Assembly: GCA_963715995.1 (NCBI GenBank)
Contig: OY970283.1
Span: forward strand, 186,001-250,000
Reading direction: 5' to 3'
DNA: 64,000 nt
Source: DATBDN01 sp963715995
Lineage (GTDB): Bacteria; Actinomycetota; Thermoleophilia; Solirubrobacterales; Thermoleophilaceae
Shown: positions 19,435-27,599 of the stretch, in pieces
How the letters are laid out: each line of letters opens with the position of its first letter
Numbering within the stretch: the stretch's first letter is position 1
Program-made: the position numbers and the translations under genes
The notes under the pieces: model-generated
Database searches by the model: none
The model's input: only the letters and a program-made list of their open reading frames with translations
What the model was told of the DNA's origin: nothing

Positions 19435-19437
19435 CGG

Positions 19438-20209
19438 CTACCGCCGGCTTTGGCGGCACGGGCGAGCCGGGCGCGGGGCCGCTTGCCTCCACCTTCGCCG
19501 CGCGGCCTTTCGCGTGCACCACCACGTGCGGGATCTTCAGCTTGTCCTGGAGCACCAGCGTGAAGCGGCCGTGCCGGCTCACGTCGTCGAAGCCCGCCGT
19601 GCGGATCATGCGCATCCACGTCTTCGCCGAGGGCAGCCAGAACACCACTGCCGCTTCGCGGTCGGCGTGGTAGCGCGACACCGGGAACGGTACGAGCTGC
19701 GAGGCGCGGTCGTACTCGTCGGCGAAGATGAACTGCCCGTGGCAGAGCGACGCCAGCCGCTCGAGCGCCAGCAGCTGGTCGCGCAGATGGATCAGCACCG
19801 TGCCGATGAAGACCAGGTCGAAGGTGCCGCCCAGGTACTCGGGCGATGCCTCGTAGAGGTTGCAGTGCACGCGCTCGACCTTCGATCCGAGCGCCTCCTT
19901 CGCCAGCTCGAAGCCCTCGCCGCGGTAGGTGTCCGGGAACTCCGTCGGGCGCCGTCGCGGCGGCGAGTCGTACTCCCACTCGTGGTTCACGTCGAGCGCG
20001 ACCACCGTCGCGCCGCGGCGTTCCATCTCGAACGCCCAGAAGCCGTCCCAGGTGCCGCAGTCGAGCACGCGCATCCCGTCCATGCGCTCGGGCAGCCCGT
20101 AGTGCTTCACGTAGGGCCGCATGTCGAACCAGCCCGGCGTGACGCGCCCCTCGCCCAGGTCGAGCGTGTGGTACCAGCGCTGCTCGCCGATCCGCTGCGT
20201 CAGGTCCAA
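19438..20209 (-). CDS. SAM-dependent methyltransferase, C-terminus uncertain
   Basis: Class I methyltransferase of about 240-257 residues. The SAM site is VLDCGTWDGFWAFEMERRGA near residues 48-67, followed by VVALDV, an FDLVFIGTVLIHLRD motif and an ADEYDRAS segment; the overall shape resembles tRNA mo5U methyltransferase-like sugar methylases. The start is TTG 20209. The literal frame does not stop at the domain end but runs on to 18998 through the acyltransferase gene in the wrong frame. A one-base shift between about 19440 and 19490 would end it at TAG 19438, just before the acyltransferase. The target is probably a sugar of this locus, an inference from location. Confidence 0.75.
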
Positions 20210-20240
20210 GGGCGGCGATGATAAGGAGCGCCGGGCGGAT

Positions 20241-20246
20241 TAGTCT
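20241..20246 (+). promoter_or_regulatory. Possible -10 box for a leaderless transcript
   Basis: TAGTCT ends seven bases before the ATG at 20254. No Shine-Dalgarno is present in that gap. This places the likely transcription start at or next to the start codon. Confidence 0.4.
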
Positions 20247-20253
20247 CGCGGCC

Positions 20254-20670
20254 ATGAGCGCTCTGACAGGTGGCTGCCTGTGCGGCCAGGTCCGCTACGA
20301 GATCACCGAGCCGTTCGAGTCGGCGAACTACTGCCACTGCACCCGCTGCCAGCGGCGCACCGGCACTGCCGCGTCTGCCAACGCGCGCACCGTGGAAGGG
20401 TCGTTCCGGATCGTCGAAGGCGAGGAGCTCGTGCGCGCGTGGGACCCGGGCGGCGGAGGCTTCGAGAAGTGCTTCTGCTCCAACTGCGGCTCGGCGCTGT
20501 TCAGCCGTAACCCCGAGACCAAAGGCCAGATCGGCGTGCGGCTCGGCACGGTGGACGGCGACCCGGGCATCCGCCCCGACCATCGCCGCTTCACCGACTT
20601 CGCGGCTGTCTGGGAGCCGATTCCCGACGACGGCCTGTTACGCGAGGGCGATCCGAAGAAGAACGCCTGA
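20254..20670 (+). CDS. GFA-family (Mss4-like) zinc protein
   Basis: A 138-residue member of the glutathione-dependent formaldehyde-activating enzyme/CENP-V family. The two metal-binding cysteine sets are complete: GGCLCGQVRYE and CHCTRCQRRTG near the N-terminus, and FCSNCGSALFS near residue 74. Members bind zinc; few have a proven reaction, so the formaldehyde role should not be assumed. It begins a four-gene plus-strand run. The stop is three bases before the thioesterase start. Confidence 0.88.
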   Translation: MSALTGGCLCGQVRYEITEPFESANYCHCTRCQRRTGTAASANARTVEGSFRIVEGEELVRAWDPGGGGFEKCFCSNCGSALFSRNPETKGQIGVRLGTVDGDPGIRPDHRRFTDFAAVWEPIPDDGLLREGDPKKNA

Positions 20671-20672
20671 CC

Positions 20673-21158
20673 GTGGCCTCCCGTTCGGTCGCCGACTCCC
20701 AGACCCAGCTCATCCAGTGGATGGGCGTGCTCGACGCCAACAGCGCGGGCTTCATCCACGGCGGCTCGGTGATGAAGCTCTGCGACGAGGCCGCTGGCGC
20801 CGCTGCAGTGAAACATTCGCGCTCGCGCGTGGTTACTGCTGGCGTGGACCGCATGACGTTCATCACCCCGATCCACGTCGGTGAGCTCGTCACGTTCTCT
20901 GCGAGCGTCAACGCCGCCTGGCGGACCTCGATGGAGGTGGGCGTGCGCGTCGAGGCGGAGAACCCGCGCACCGGTGAGCGCCGCCACACGAACTCCGCCT
21001 ACCTGACGATGGTCGCGGTCGACGCCGAGGGCAAGCCGGTCGAGGTACCCGGCCTCGAGCTCGAGACCGACGAGCAGCGCGGCCGTGAAGCGGACGCGCA
21101 GGTGCGGCGGCGCAATCGCCTGAAGGAGCGCGACGAGATCCTCGGGCGACGCGGCTGA
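20673..21158 (+). CDS. Acyl-CoA thioesterase, hotdog fold
   Basis: A 161-residue hotdog-fold protein of the YciA/BACH type, which hydrolyses acyl-CoA to free acid and CoA in the cytoplasm. The family motifs are DANSAGFIHGGSVMKLCDEAAG with the catalytic-region HGG and Asp, SRVVTAGVDRMTF, and the closing TNSAYLTMVAVD. The C-terminal 25 residues are charged. The start is GTG, two bases after the GFA gene. The chain-length preference cannot be told. Confidence 0.88.
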   Translation: MASRSVADSQTQLIQWMGVLDANSAGFIHGGSVMKLCDEAAGAAAVKHSRSRVVTAGVDRMTFITPIHVGELVTFSASVNAAWRTSMEVGVRVEAENPRTGERRHTNSAYLTMVAVDAEGKPVEVPGLELETDEQRGREADAQVRRRNRLKERDEILGRRG

Positions 21159-21160
21159 CA

Positions 21161-22441
21161 ATGAAGCGACTGGTGCTCGCGCTCACGGTCACGGCGCTCG
21201 CCGCACCTTCGGCGGCCGACGCCGCGAGCGTCAGCGTCTTCGTCCCGAGCTGCAGCTCGGAGCAGTCGAAGTACGGCGCCTGCTACCCGGACGAGGCTCG
21301 CTACGTGGCGGCGGCCGGCGAGCAGAACCGGATCACGATCACGACCGGCGTCAGCATGACGACTTACGTGCCGACCGTCGTCTTCCACGACGATGGAGCG
21401 GCGATCAGCGCTGGGAACGGTTGCAGCTCGAACGACGTTCACACGGTCACCTGCGGCGGCTACGAGTTGATCGCCGTGGTCGACGCGGGCGACGCTGACG
21501 ACAGCGTGAGCGGGCCAGGCCAGCTGAAGGGCGGCCCGGGCGACGACGTGCTGTCCGGCACGACGCTCGACGGCGGTGACGGCGACGACCAGCTGACCGG
21601 CACCGACCAGGCCGATCGGCTGACCGGTGGCCCGGGCCGCGACGCGATCACGGCGGGCGCGGGCGACGACACGATCTTCGACAACGGGCCCGCCGGCGAG
21701 CGCGACACGGTCGACGGTGGCGCAGGCAGCGACACCTACTCCTACGACGGCCGCAAGCCGGGCGTGACCGTCTCGCTGGAAGAGCCGGCGGCCGGCGAGG
21801 ACGATCTCGGCGGCATCGAGAACCTGCGCGGCGGTGACGGGCCCGACGAGCTGACCGGCGACGGCGGCCCGAACATCCTCGTCGGCGGATCGGGGAGCGA
21901 CGTCATCGCAGGCGGCGACGGCGACGATGCGCTCTACGGCGATGCGGGTGCAGACCGGGTGGACGGTGGAGCGGGCGACGACAAGATCTCGCTCGGCGCC
22001 GGCACAGCGGCGGACGTCGTCACATGCGGAGACGGCACCGACGCGACCGATCCGGCCGCCAACGCTCTGGTCGCAGACGATTGCGAGCACATCGGCCGCG
22101 ACGGGTTCGACCTTGGCGGCACGCTCACGCTCGGGCTTCCGCTCAGCAGCGTGAAGGCGCCGCTCGTCAGCTGGTCGCGACCCAACTGCCTCGATCGCGT
22201 GTGCAGGCTGGCGCTGACCGCGACGGGCGTCCGCGGCTCGGCCAAGGGCCGTGTGCTCGCGAGCGTGGTCTTCCTGCACAAGGGCTCGAAGCTGCCGCGC
22301 AGGCTCGTGCTACGGCTGAATGCGGCCGGACGCCAGGCGCTGCGCGGCGGGCGATCAGTCCGCGTGCGGATCGAGGCGAGGCTGAACGATGCGGGTGACC
22401 GCCTCCACGAGAGCTTCCTCGCAGACATCCGCCGCGGCTAG
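21161..22441 (+). CDS. Secreted RTX-like calcium-binding repeat protein
   Basis: A 426-residue exported protein. Residues 1-22 form a signal peptide (MKRLVLALTVTALAAPSAADA). A short cysteine-bearing domain is followed from about residue 118 to 300 by glycine/aspartate repeats of the GGxGxD type (GGPGDDVL, GGDGDDQL, GGSGSDVI, GAGDDKI), which fold as calcium-binding beta rolls. The last 110 residues contain two cysteines and a basic C-terminus with no repeat. No enzymatic domain is visible. It follows the thioesterase by two bases. Confidence 0.87.
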   Translation: MKRLVLALTVTALAAPSAADAASVSVFVPSCSSEQSKYGACYPDEARYVAAAGEQNRITITTGVSMTTYVPTVVFHDDGAAISAGNGCSSNDVHTVTCGGYELIAVVDAGDADDSVSGPGQLKGGPGDDVLSGTTLDGGDGDDQLTGTDQADRLTGGPGRDAITAGAGDDTIFDNGPAGERDTVDGGAGSDTYSYDGRKPGVTVSLEEPAAGEDDLGGIENLRGGDGPDELTGDGGPNILVGGSGSDVIAGGDGDDALYGDAGADRVDGGAGDDKISLGAGTAADVVTCGDGTDATDPAANALVADDCEHIGRDGFDLGGTLTLGLPLSSVKAPLVSWSRPNCLDRVCRLALTATGVRGSAKGRVLASVVFLHKGSKLPRRLVLRLNAAGRQALRGGRSVRVRIEARLNDAGDRLHESFLADIRRG

Positions 22442-22450
22442 CGTTTCAGC

Positions 22451-23332
22451 GTGCCGTTCTCCGTTCAGCTGGGCCTGCTGCTGGCGCTCGCCACCTCGGT
22501 GGCGTCGCTGCTCGGCTTCCTGCTGAAGCACCGCGGGGCGATCGAGTCGCCAGATGTCGACTGGCGCCACCCGCTGCGCTCCTCGCTGCGGCTGTTCCGC
22601 TCGCCCGCCTACTCGATCGGCATGGCGGTGGCGATGGCCTCGTGGGGCCTGCACGTGGCGGCGCTGTCGCTGGCGCCGATCTCGCTGGTGCAAACCGTGA
22701 TCGCAGGCGGCCTGGTGCTGCTGACCGTGCTGGCGAACAGCGCGTTCGGCCATCACGTCGAGCAGCGCGAATGGATCGGCGTCGGCATGACCGCCGTCGG
22801 TCTGGCGTTCCTCGCGGCGACCGTCGGCAACACCGGCCACAGCGCCCACGCCGACTTCACGCCATCCACTTTGATCCTGTTCGTGGGGCTGCTCACGCTG
22901 GCCGGCACGATCGCGGCGGTCGCGGGCTGGCAGACGCGGAACGGAGCCTCGCTCGTGGCCGTCTCGGCGGGACTCCTGTGGGGAGCGTCAGACACGTCGA
23001 TCAAGGCGCTCAGCGGCACCCTCGGCGACCGCGGCATCGGCGTGCTCTGGCACCCGCTCGCACCGGTGATCCTGCTCTTGTCGCTCTACGGACTGCTCGT
23101 CTCCACGCGCAGTCTCCAGCGCGGGCGCGCAGTGCCGGTGATCGCAGTGACCTCGGCTGCGGCGAACGTGATGACGATCTCGGCAGGCCCGATCGTGTTC
23201 GGCGAGCCGCTGCCCTCCGACACGCTCGGCGTGACGGTGCGCCTGCTGGCGTTCGCGCTGGTGGTCACCGCTGCTGCCCTCACGCCGCCACCGCGCGCTC
23301 GTGACGAGGCAGCGGTCGGCGTCAGCGGGTGA
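22451..23332 (+). CDS. DMT-superfamily membrane transporter
   Basis: A 293-residue protein with nine to ten hydrophobic segments in the EamA/NIPA-like drug-metabolite transporter layout. Notable stretches are LGLLLALATSVASLLGFLLKHRGAI, SLAPISLVQTVIAGGLVLL and a second-half repeat ending in NVMTISAGPIVFGEPL. The cargo is unknown. The start is GTG 22451; a TAGCGT box overlapping the previous stop lies six bases before it. The 3' end overlaps the convergent dehydrogenase gene by 11 bases. Confidence 0.85.
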   Translation: MPFSVQLGLLLALATSVASLLGFLLKHRGAIESPDVDWRHPLRSSLRLFRSPAYSIGMAVAMASWGLHVAALSLAPISLVQTVIAGGLVLLTVLANSAFGHHVEQREWIGVGMTAVGLAFLAATVGNTGHSAHADFTPSTLILFVGLLTLAGTIAAVAGWQTRNGASLVAVSAGLLWGASDTSIKALSGTLGDRGIGVLWHPLAPVILLLSLYGLLVSTRSLQRGRAVPVIAVTSAAANVMTISAGPIVFGEPLPSDTLGVTVRLLAFALVVTAAALTPPPRARDEAAVGVSG

Positions 23333-24328
23333 TCACGAGCTTGCCGCGCTCGGACACGAGCGCCTCTGGCGCCTCGTCCCACGTGGCCACCCGGTTCGTT
23401 ACGCGCTCGGGCTCCAGGCCGCCCTCGATCAGCCCGATCACCTCGGGGATCGCCGGGCCTGCGTGCACGCGCCCGGTCGTGAAGGTGATCCCCTTCGTGT
23501 ACATCTCCAGCAGTGGCACGGGCGTCTCGGCCTCGAAGTAGATGCCGGTGCTGGTGCAGATCCCGTCCGGCGCCGTCGAGCGCAGCGCCAGTCCGAGCCC
23601 CTCACGCGTGGCGGACGAGTCGACGGTGACCGCGAACGGCCCGAGCCGCTCCGGGTAGCCGTCCACTACCTCGGCGCCGAGCGATTCTGCGAGCGCGCGA
23701 CGTTTGGGGTCGGTGTCGGCGTAGACCACACGCTCGGCGCCGAGCGCCAGCGCCATTCCCGCCGCGTAGATGGCGATGCTGCCCGCCCCGCCGGCGATCA
23801 GCACTGCGGCACCCGGATGCTCGCGCAGTGGCGGTCCGACCGTGCGCCAGGCGTCGGGCATGTTGTCGGAAGCGCTGGCGGCGGCCTGCGTGTCGACCGA
23901 GTCGGGCAGCGGGAACAGCATCGCGTCGGCGTACGGCACGCGCACCGCGTCCGAGAGGAAGCCGCCCCAGTCGCTGCCGATCGGCAGCCCGTACATCGCC
24001 ATAGGCGGGGTCGTCTCACACGATGCGGTGCGACCGGCCCTGCACGCACCGCAGTCGCCGCAGAAGATCTGGAACGCCACCGTCACGCGCTGACCCGGCT
24101 CGAGCCCGCTCGTGACGCCGTCGCCGACGTCCACCACCTCGGCCACGCCCTCGTGGCCCATCCCGAACGGGCCGCGGTACGGAGCGCGCCCCGACATCAC
24201 CGCGATGTCCAGGTCACAGGTCGCGACGACGAGCGGCCGGACGATCGCCTCGCCGTCGCCCTGGAGCGCCAGCGCCGGCACCTCCTGCCATTCGACCTTG
24301 CCGGCTTCGAGAAGGTGAGCTGCTGCAT
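23322..24328 (-). CDS. Zinc-type alcohol dehydrogenase, frameshift in the first codons
   Basis: Medium-chain dehydrogenase/reductase. The GroES-like zinc part shows ATCDLDI, MGHEGVAEVVDVGDG with the catalytic-site histidine and glutamate, and CGDCGACRAGRTASC holding the structural-zinc cysteines. The Rossmann part shows AGGAGSIAIYAAGMAL and VVYADTD. The literal open frame has only GTG 24281 as start, which removes the first strand. From ATG 24328 the sequence reads MQQLTFS and then, one base over, EAGKVEWQEVPALAL, the normal family start. One missing base near 24308 explains this. The substrate is unknown. Confidence 0.83.
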
Positions 24329-24372
24329 CGGAGAACGCTAACCCAGTGAGCGCTGCGGTGCCGGGCCTGGGT

Positions 24373-25224
24373 TCAGCGCCCGAGCTGCTCGACCCGCGCG
24401 CGTTCGGCGACGGGATCGAAGTCGCCGCGGGGCCAGTCGAGCTTCATGGCGTCGAGATGCTCGACCAGCAGGCGCGTGACCGCCAGGTTGCGGTGCCACT
24501 TGCGATCGGCGGGAATCACATACCAGGGTGCTGCGTCCGAGTTGCAGCGGCTCAGGGCGTCGTCGTAGGCGGTCAGGTAGTCGTCCCAGCGCATCGCGTC
24601 GGTCAGGTCGTCCGGGTTGTACTTCCAGCGCTTGGCCGGATCGTCGAGCCGGGCCAACTGGCGCTCCTTCCACTCGTCGAAGGCGATGTGCAGGAAGCAC
24701 TTGATGATCGTCGTGCCGCTGGCCGCGAGCTGCTCCTCGAAGCGGTTGATCGCGTCGTAGCGCTTCGACCACGTCGAGCGCGGTTCCAGCTTGCGCACGC
24801 GCACGATCAGCACCGCCTCGTAGTGCGAGCGATCGAACACGCCGATCTTGCCCGGCGCCGGAAGCCGTCGCCGGACGCGCCAGAGGAAGTCGTGCCTGCG
24901 CTCCTCGGGCGTCGGCTGCTTGAACGCGGCGATCTGCGCGCCCTGCGGGTCGATCTGCCCGATCACGTGCTTGATCGTTCCGCTCTTCCCGGAGGTGTCG
25001 AGGCCCTGAAGCACGAGCAGGACGCTGCGCTTGCCGCCGGTCTGGCCCTCGGCGTAGAGCTTTTCCTGCAGGTCGGCGAGCCTGTCTGCGAGCTTGGCCT
25101 CCGTCTTGAGCGCGGCAGCCTTGCCGCCGGCGGCAGCCGGAGTGGAGCGCGGGTCGATCGAGCGAACGTCAACGCCGCCGCTCGGGACACGCAGGAGCTC
25201 CGAGACCGAGCGCTTGGTGGCCAT
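24373..25224 (-). CDS. Polyphosphate kinase 2 family protein
   Basis: PPK2 enzymes move phosphate between polyphosphate and nucleotides in the cytoplasm. The 283-residue protein has the Walker A region VLQGLDTSGKSGTIKHV near residue 72, the lid motif DRSHYEAVLIVRV near 130, KCFLHIAFDEWKERQLARLDDPAKRWKY, and WYVIPADRKWHRNLAV near the end, all family markers. It is a single-domain form with a 60-residue basic extension in front. Whether it prefers ADP, AMP or GDP cannot be read off. It precedes tRNA-Val on the same strand only by position. Confidence 0.92.
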   Translation of the reverse strand: MATKRSVSELLRVPSGGVDVRSIDPRSTPAAAGGKAAALKTEAKLADRLADLQEKLYAEGQTGGKRSVLLVLQGLDTSGKSGTIKHVIGQIDPQGAQIAAFKQPTPEERRHDFLWRVRRRLPAPGKIGVFDRSHYEAVLIVRVRKLEPRSTWSKRYDAINRFEEQLAASGTTIIKCFLHIAFDEWKERQLARLDDPAKRWKYNPDDLTDAMRWDDYLTAYDDALSRCNSDAAPWYVIPADRKWHRNLAVTRLLVEHLDAMKLDWPRGDFDPVAERARVEQLGR

Positions 25225-25270
25225 CGATGACAGTTTGAACCGAAGCGCGTCAGCCGGGTGCAGACCGAGG

Positions 25271-25343
25271 TGGGCACTACTGGGCTCGAACCAGTGACCC
25301 CCGCCTTGTAAGGGCGGTGCTCTCCCAACTGAGCTAAGTGCCC
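25271..25343 (-). tRNA. tRNA-Val (anticodon TAC)
   Basis: A 73-nt cloverleaf: 7-bp acceptor GGGCACT/AGTGCCC with discriminator A, D arm beginning TTAGCTCAG, anticodon stem CCGCC/GGCGG around loop CTTACAA, and a T arm with GGTTCGAGCC. CCA is not encoded. Confidence 0.95.
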
Positions 25344-25359
25344 GGGCGCGGCAATGCTA

Positions 25360-26745
25360 TTAGCCGTGCTCGCGACTCACGACGAGCGCAACCGAAGCGA
25401 CGATCAGCGTGGCCCCGGCGATGATCGTCCCGGTGATCGGCTCACTTAGGAACAGCCAGCCGAGGAAGATCGCCACGACGGGGTTCACGTATGCGTAGGT
25501 GGCCACCTTCGAGATCGGCGCGTTCTTCAGAAGCCAGACGTAGGCCGTGAAGGCGACGAGCGAGCCGGCGGTGACCAGCCAGGCGAAGCCCGCGATCGAC
25601 TGCCAGGAGAAACCGCCGACGTCGACCCTTCCGAACTCGCCGGCGGCCGCGCCGGCCACCACCATCACTGCCCCAGCCGTGATCATCTGGAGCGCTGTCG
25701 AGAGCATCGCGTCGGCGGGCATGGGCCAGCGGCGCGGGTAGTAGGAGCCGGTGGCCCAGCAGGCCGCTGCGAACACCACGAGCAGCATGCCCCCGGCGGA
25801 GACGCCCGCGGGCCGTTCGCCCGGGAGCATCAGCACGGCCACGCCGCAGAAGCCGACCAGCACGCCGGCGAGCGCGACCCGGTTGATCTCGTCGTGCGAG
25901 ATGCGGCGGAAGATGACGATCCACAGCGGCACCGACGCGATCAGCGTTGCCGCGATTCCAGACGGGACGTGCTGCTCGGCGACGGTGACCAGGCCGTTGC
26001 CGCCGAAGCACAGCAGCGTGCCCGCCCCAGTCGCCGCGAGCAGGTTCGAGCGCGAGAAGCGCACCGCCGCGGCGCCACGTCGCAGCCGCAGAACGGCGTA
26101 GAAGATCAGGCCCGCCAGCAGGAAGCGAAAGCCGGCGCCGAGCAGCGGCGGCACGGTCTGCACCATGTAGCGGATGGCCAGATAGGTGGAGCCCCAGATC
26201 ACGTAGATCGACCCGAGCGCGAGCCAGACGAGCCAGCCGGGCGGCGCCACTGACGCAGCTCCACCGGAGGGGCCAGGCCCCAGTTCCTTCTCGAACCAGT
26301 GCGCCGCGGCGCTGTTGCCGTTGTAAGCGGGGATCTCGTGGTAGCCCGCGCCGCGGTAGAGCGCGTGCGCCGCCTTCAGCGGCGCCGCCGTGTCCAGGCG
26401 CACGCGCTTGTAGCCGAGCCGGCGCGCCTCGTCCTCGAGCAGCGCCAGCATCCGCGCGCCGATCCCCTGGCCGCGCGCCTCCGGCACCACGTACATCCGC
26501 TTGAGCTCCGCGGTCCCGTCACCGAGCGCCCGCAAGCCGCCGCAGGCCACCCCGCGCCCGTCGGCATAGACCACCAGGAACGTGCCGCTCGGCGCCACGT
26601 ACTCGTCCGGCACAGTTGTGACGCGCTCGAGGTTGCGCTCGACCCGCTCGGAGTCGAGCTCGCCGTTGTAGGCGTCGAGCAGCGCAGCCGCCACTGGATC
26701 CGAGGGGCCGACCGGCCGCGCGTCGAGCTCAGCCGCCATACGCAT
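25360..26745 (-). CDS. GNAT acetyltransferase fused to EamA-type transporter
   Basis: A 461-residue two-part protein. Residues 1-155 form a GNAT N-acetyltransferase with the acetyl-CoA loop VVPEARGQGIGARML and a HALYRGAGYHEIP end. Residues 168-461 form an EamA/RhaT-like transporter with about ten membrane segments, starting GWLVWLALGSIYVIWGSTYLAIRYMV and ending in a second repeat with WLFLSEPITG. The link is a short Gly/Pro/Ser stretch. I see no stop or start between the domains. It may acetylate a small molecule or the partner domain's cargo, an inference. It overlaps the PhzF gene end by 17 bases; ATG 26739 is an alternative start. Confidence 0.87.
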   Translation of the reverse strand: MRMAAELDARPVGPSDPVAAALLDAYNGELDSERVERNLERVTTVPDEYVAPSGTFLVVYADGRGVACGGLRALGDGTAELKRMYVVPEARGQGIGARMLALLEDEARRLGYKRVRLDTAAPLKAAHALYRGAGYHEIPAYNGNSAAAHWFEKELGPGPSGGAASVAPPGWLVWLALGSIYVIWGSTYLAIRYMVQTVPPLLGAGFRFLLAGLIFYAVLRLRRGAAAVRFSRSNLLAATGAGTLLCFGGNGLVTVAEQHVPSGIAATLIASVPLWIVIFRRISHDEINRVALAGVLVGFCGVAVLMLPGERPAGVSAGGMLLVVFAAACWATGSYYPRRWPMPADAMLSTALQMITAGAVMVVAGAAAGEFGRVDVGGFSWQSIAGFAWLVTAGSLVAFTAYVWLLKNAPISKVATYAYVNPVVAIFLGWLFLSEPITGTIIAGATLIVASVALVVSREHG

Positions 26746-27403
26746 GCTGCCCCCGGTAGCTCACCCGGCCGCCGACCTCGACCGTCCCGTCCGGGCCGAT
26801 CTTCGTGTGGAGAAGCGAGCCCTTGCCCTGCCTGATCTCGAGCGGCCTGCCATGCAGCGCCCCGATTCGCAGCGCCGCCGAGCCGGTTGCCTCGTCCTCG
26901 GCGATGCCCTGCGACGGCACGAAGACGCGCGCGCGAATCCGACCCGCGTCTCGGTCGATCCAGGCCCAGCAGTACGCGAAGCCGACCCCATCGGGCGCGC
27001 CGGTCAGCGCGTCGACCTCCTCGACCGAGGAGAGCTCGGTCAGCTCCATCTCGGGGGCCCAGTCCGCCGGGGCGCGGATCCAGCGCAGATCGCCGTCCTG
27101 CCACGTCGGCACCTCACCCGCCGGGCAGCGCAGCAGCTCGCACGACCCGAGCTCGCGCGCGAGCACCCAGGCGCTCCCAACCAGCGGATGCCCGGCGAGC
27201 GGCAACTCGCTGGCCGGAGTGAAGATGCGCAGCCTGCCCGCGGCCGGGTCGTCCACGAAGACGGTCTCGCTGTAGCCGAGCTCGGTCGCGATCGGCTGGC
27301 GCCGCTCCTCGGCGAACGCTGTGCCGTCGGCGAACACGGCCAGCGGGTTGCCGTGCGCTCCATCCTCGGCGCAGAAGACGTTCAGGAGGTGGTACGCGGG
27401 CAC
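26729..27403 (-). CDS. PhzF-family isomerase/epimerase-like protein
   Basis: A PhzF/diaminopimelate-epimerase-fold protein: YHLLNVFCAEDGAHGNPLAVF at the N-terminus, ELGYSETVFVDD with the catalytic-type glutamate, LRIFTPASELPLAGHPLVGSA, and EDEATGSAALRIGA in the second half. At 224 residues it is shorter than most members (about 260-290), mainly in the middle, but both half-domains are present. The reaction is unknown; most members lack an assigned substrate. It is followed, overlapping, by the GNAT-EamA gene. Confidence 0.87.
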   Translation of the reverse strand: MPAYHLLNVFCAEDGAHGNPLAVFADGTAFAEERRQPIATELGYSETVFVDDPAAGRLRIFTPASELPLAGHPLVGSAWVLARELGSCELLRCPAGEVPTWQDGDLRWIRAPADWAPEMELTELSSVEEVDALTGAPDGVGFAYCWAWIDRDAGRIRARVFVPSQGIAEDEATGSAALRIGALHGRPLEIRQGKGSLLHTKIGPDGTVEVGGRVSYRGQHAYGG

Positions 27404-27483
27404 AACTCCATCTTCGCGCCCCGGCAGGGTGCGCTCCTCAAGTTCTGCTTGTGCGCGACCCAAGCTGCACTGAAGCGAAGAAG

Positions 27484-27556
27484 TAGGGGCGGCGGGGGTC
27501 GAACCCGCGATCTCCGGCGTGAAAGGCCGGCGTCCTAACCACTAGACCACGCCCCC
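27484..27556 (-). tRNA. tRNA-Glu (anticodon TTC)
   Basis: A 73-nt cloverleaf: acceptor GGGGGCG/CGCCCCT (first pair G-U) with discriminator A, D arm with GGTCTAGTGGTTAGGA, anticodon stem CCGGC/GCCGG around loop CTTTCAC, and T arm GCGGG/CCCGC. CCA is not encoded. Confidence 0.95.
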
Positions 27557-27599
27557 AGGGACCCGGCCAAGCATATGCACCGGCCCTCAGGTGATCAGG

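Noticed and set aside
18998..19437. C-terminal extension of the methyltransferase to 403 residues
   Set aside because: That stretch is the acyltransferase gene read out of frame; it turns into Arg/His/Pro-rich sequence without structure.
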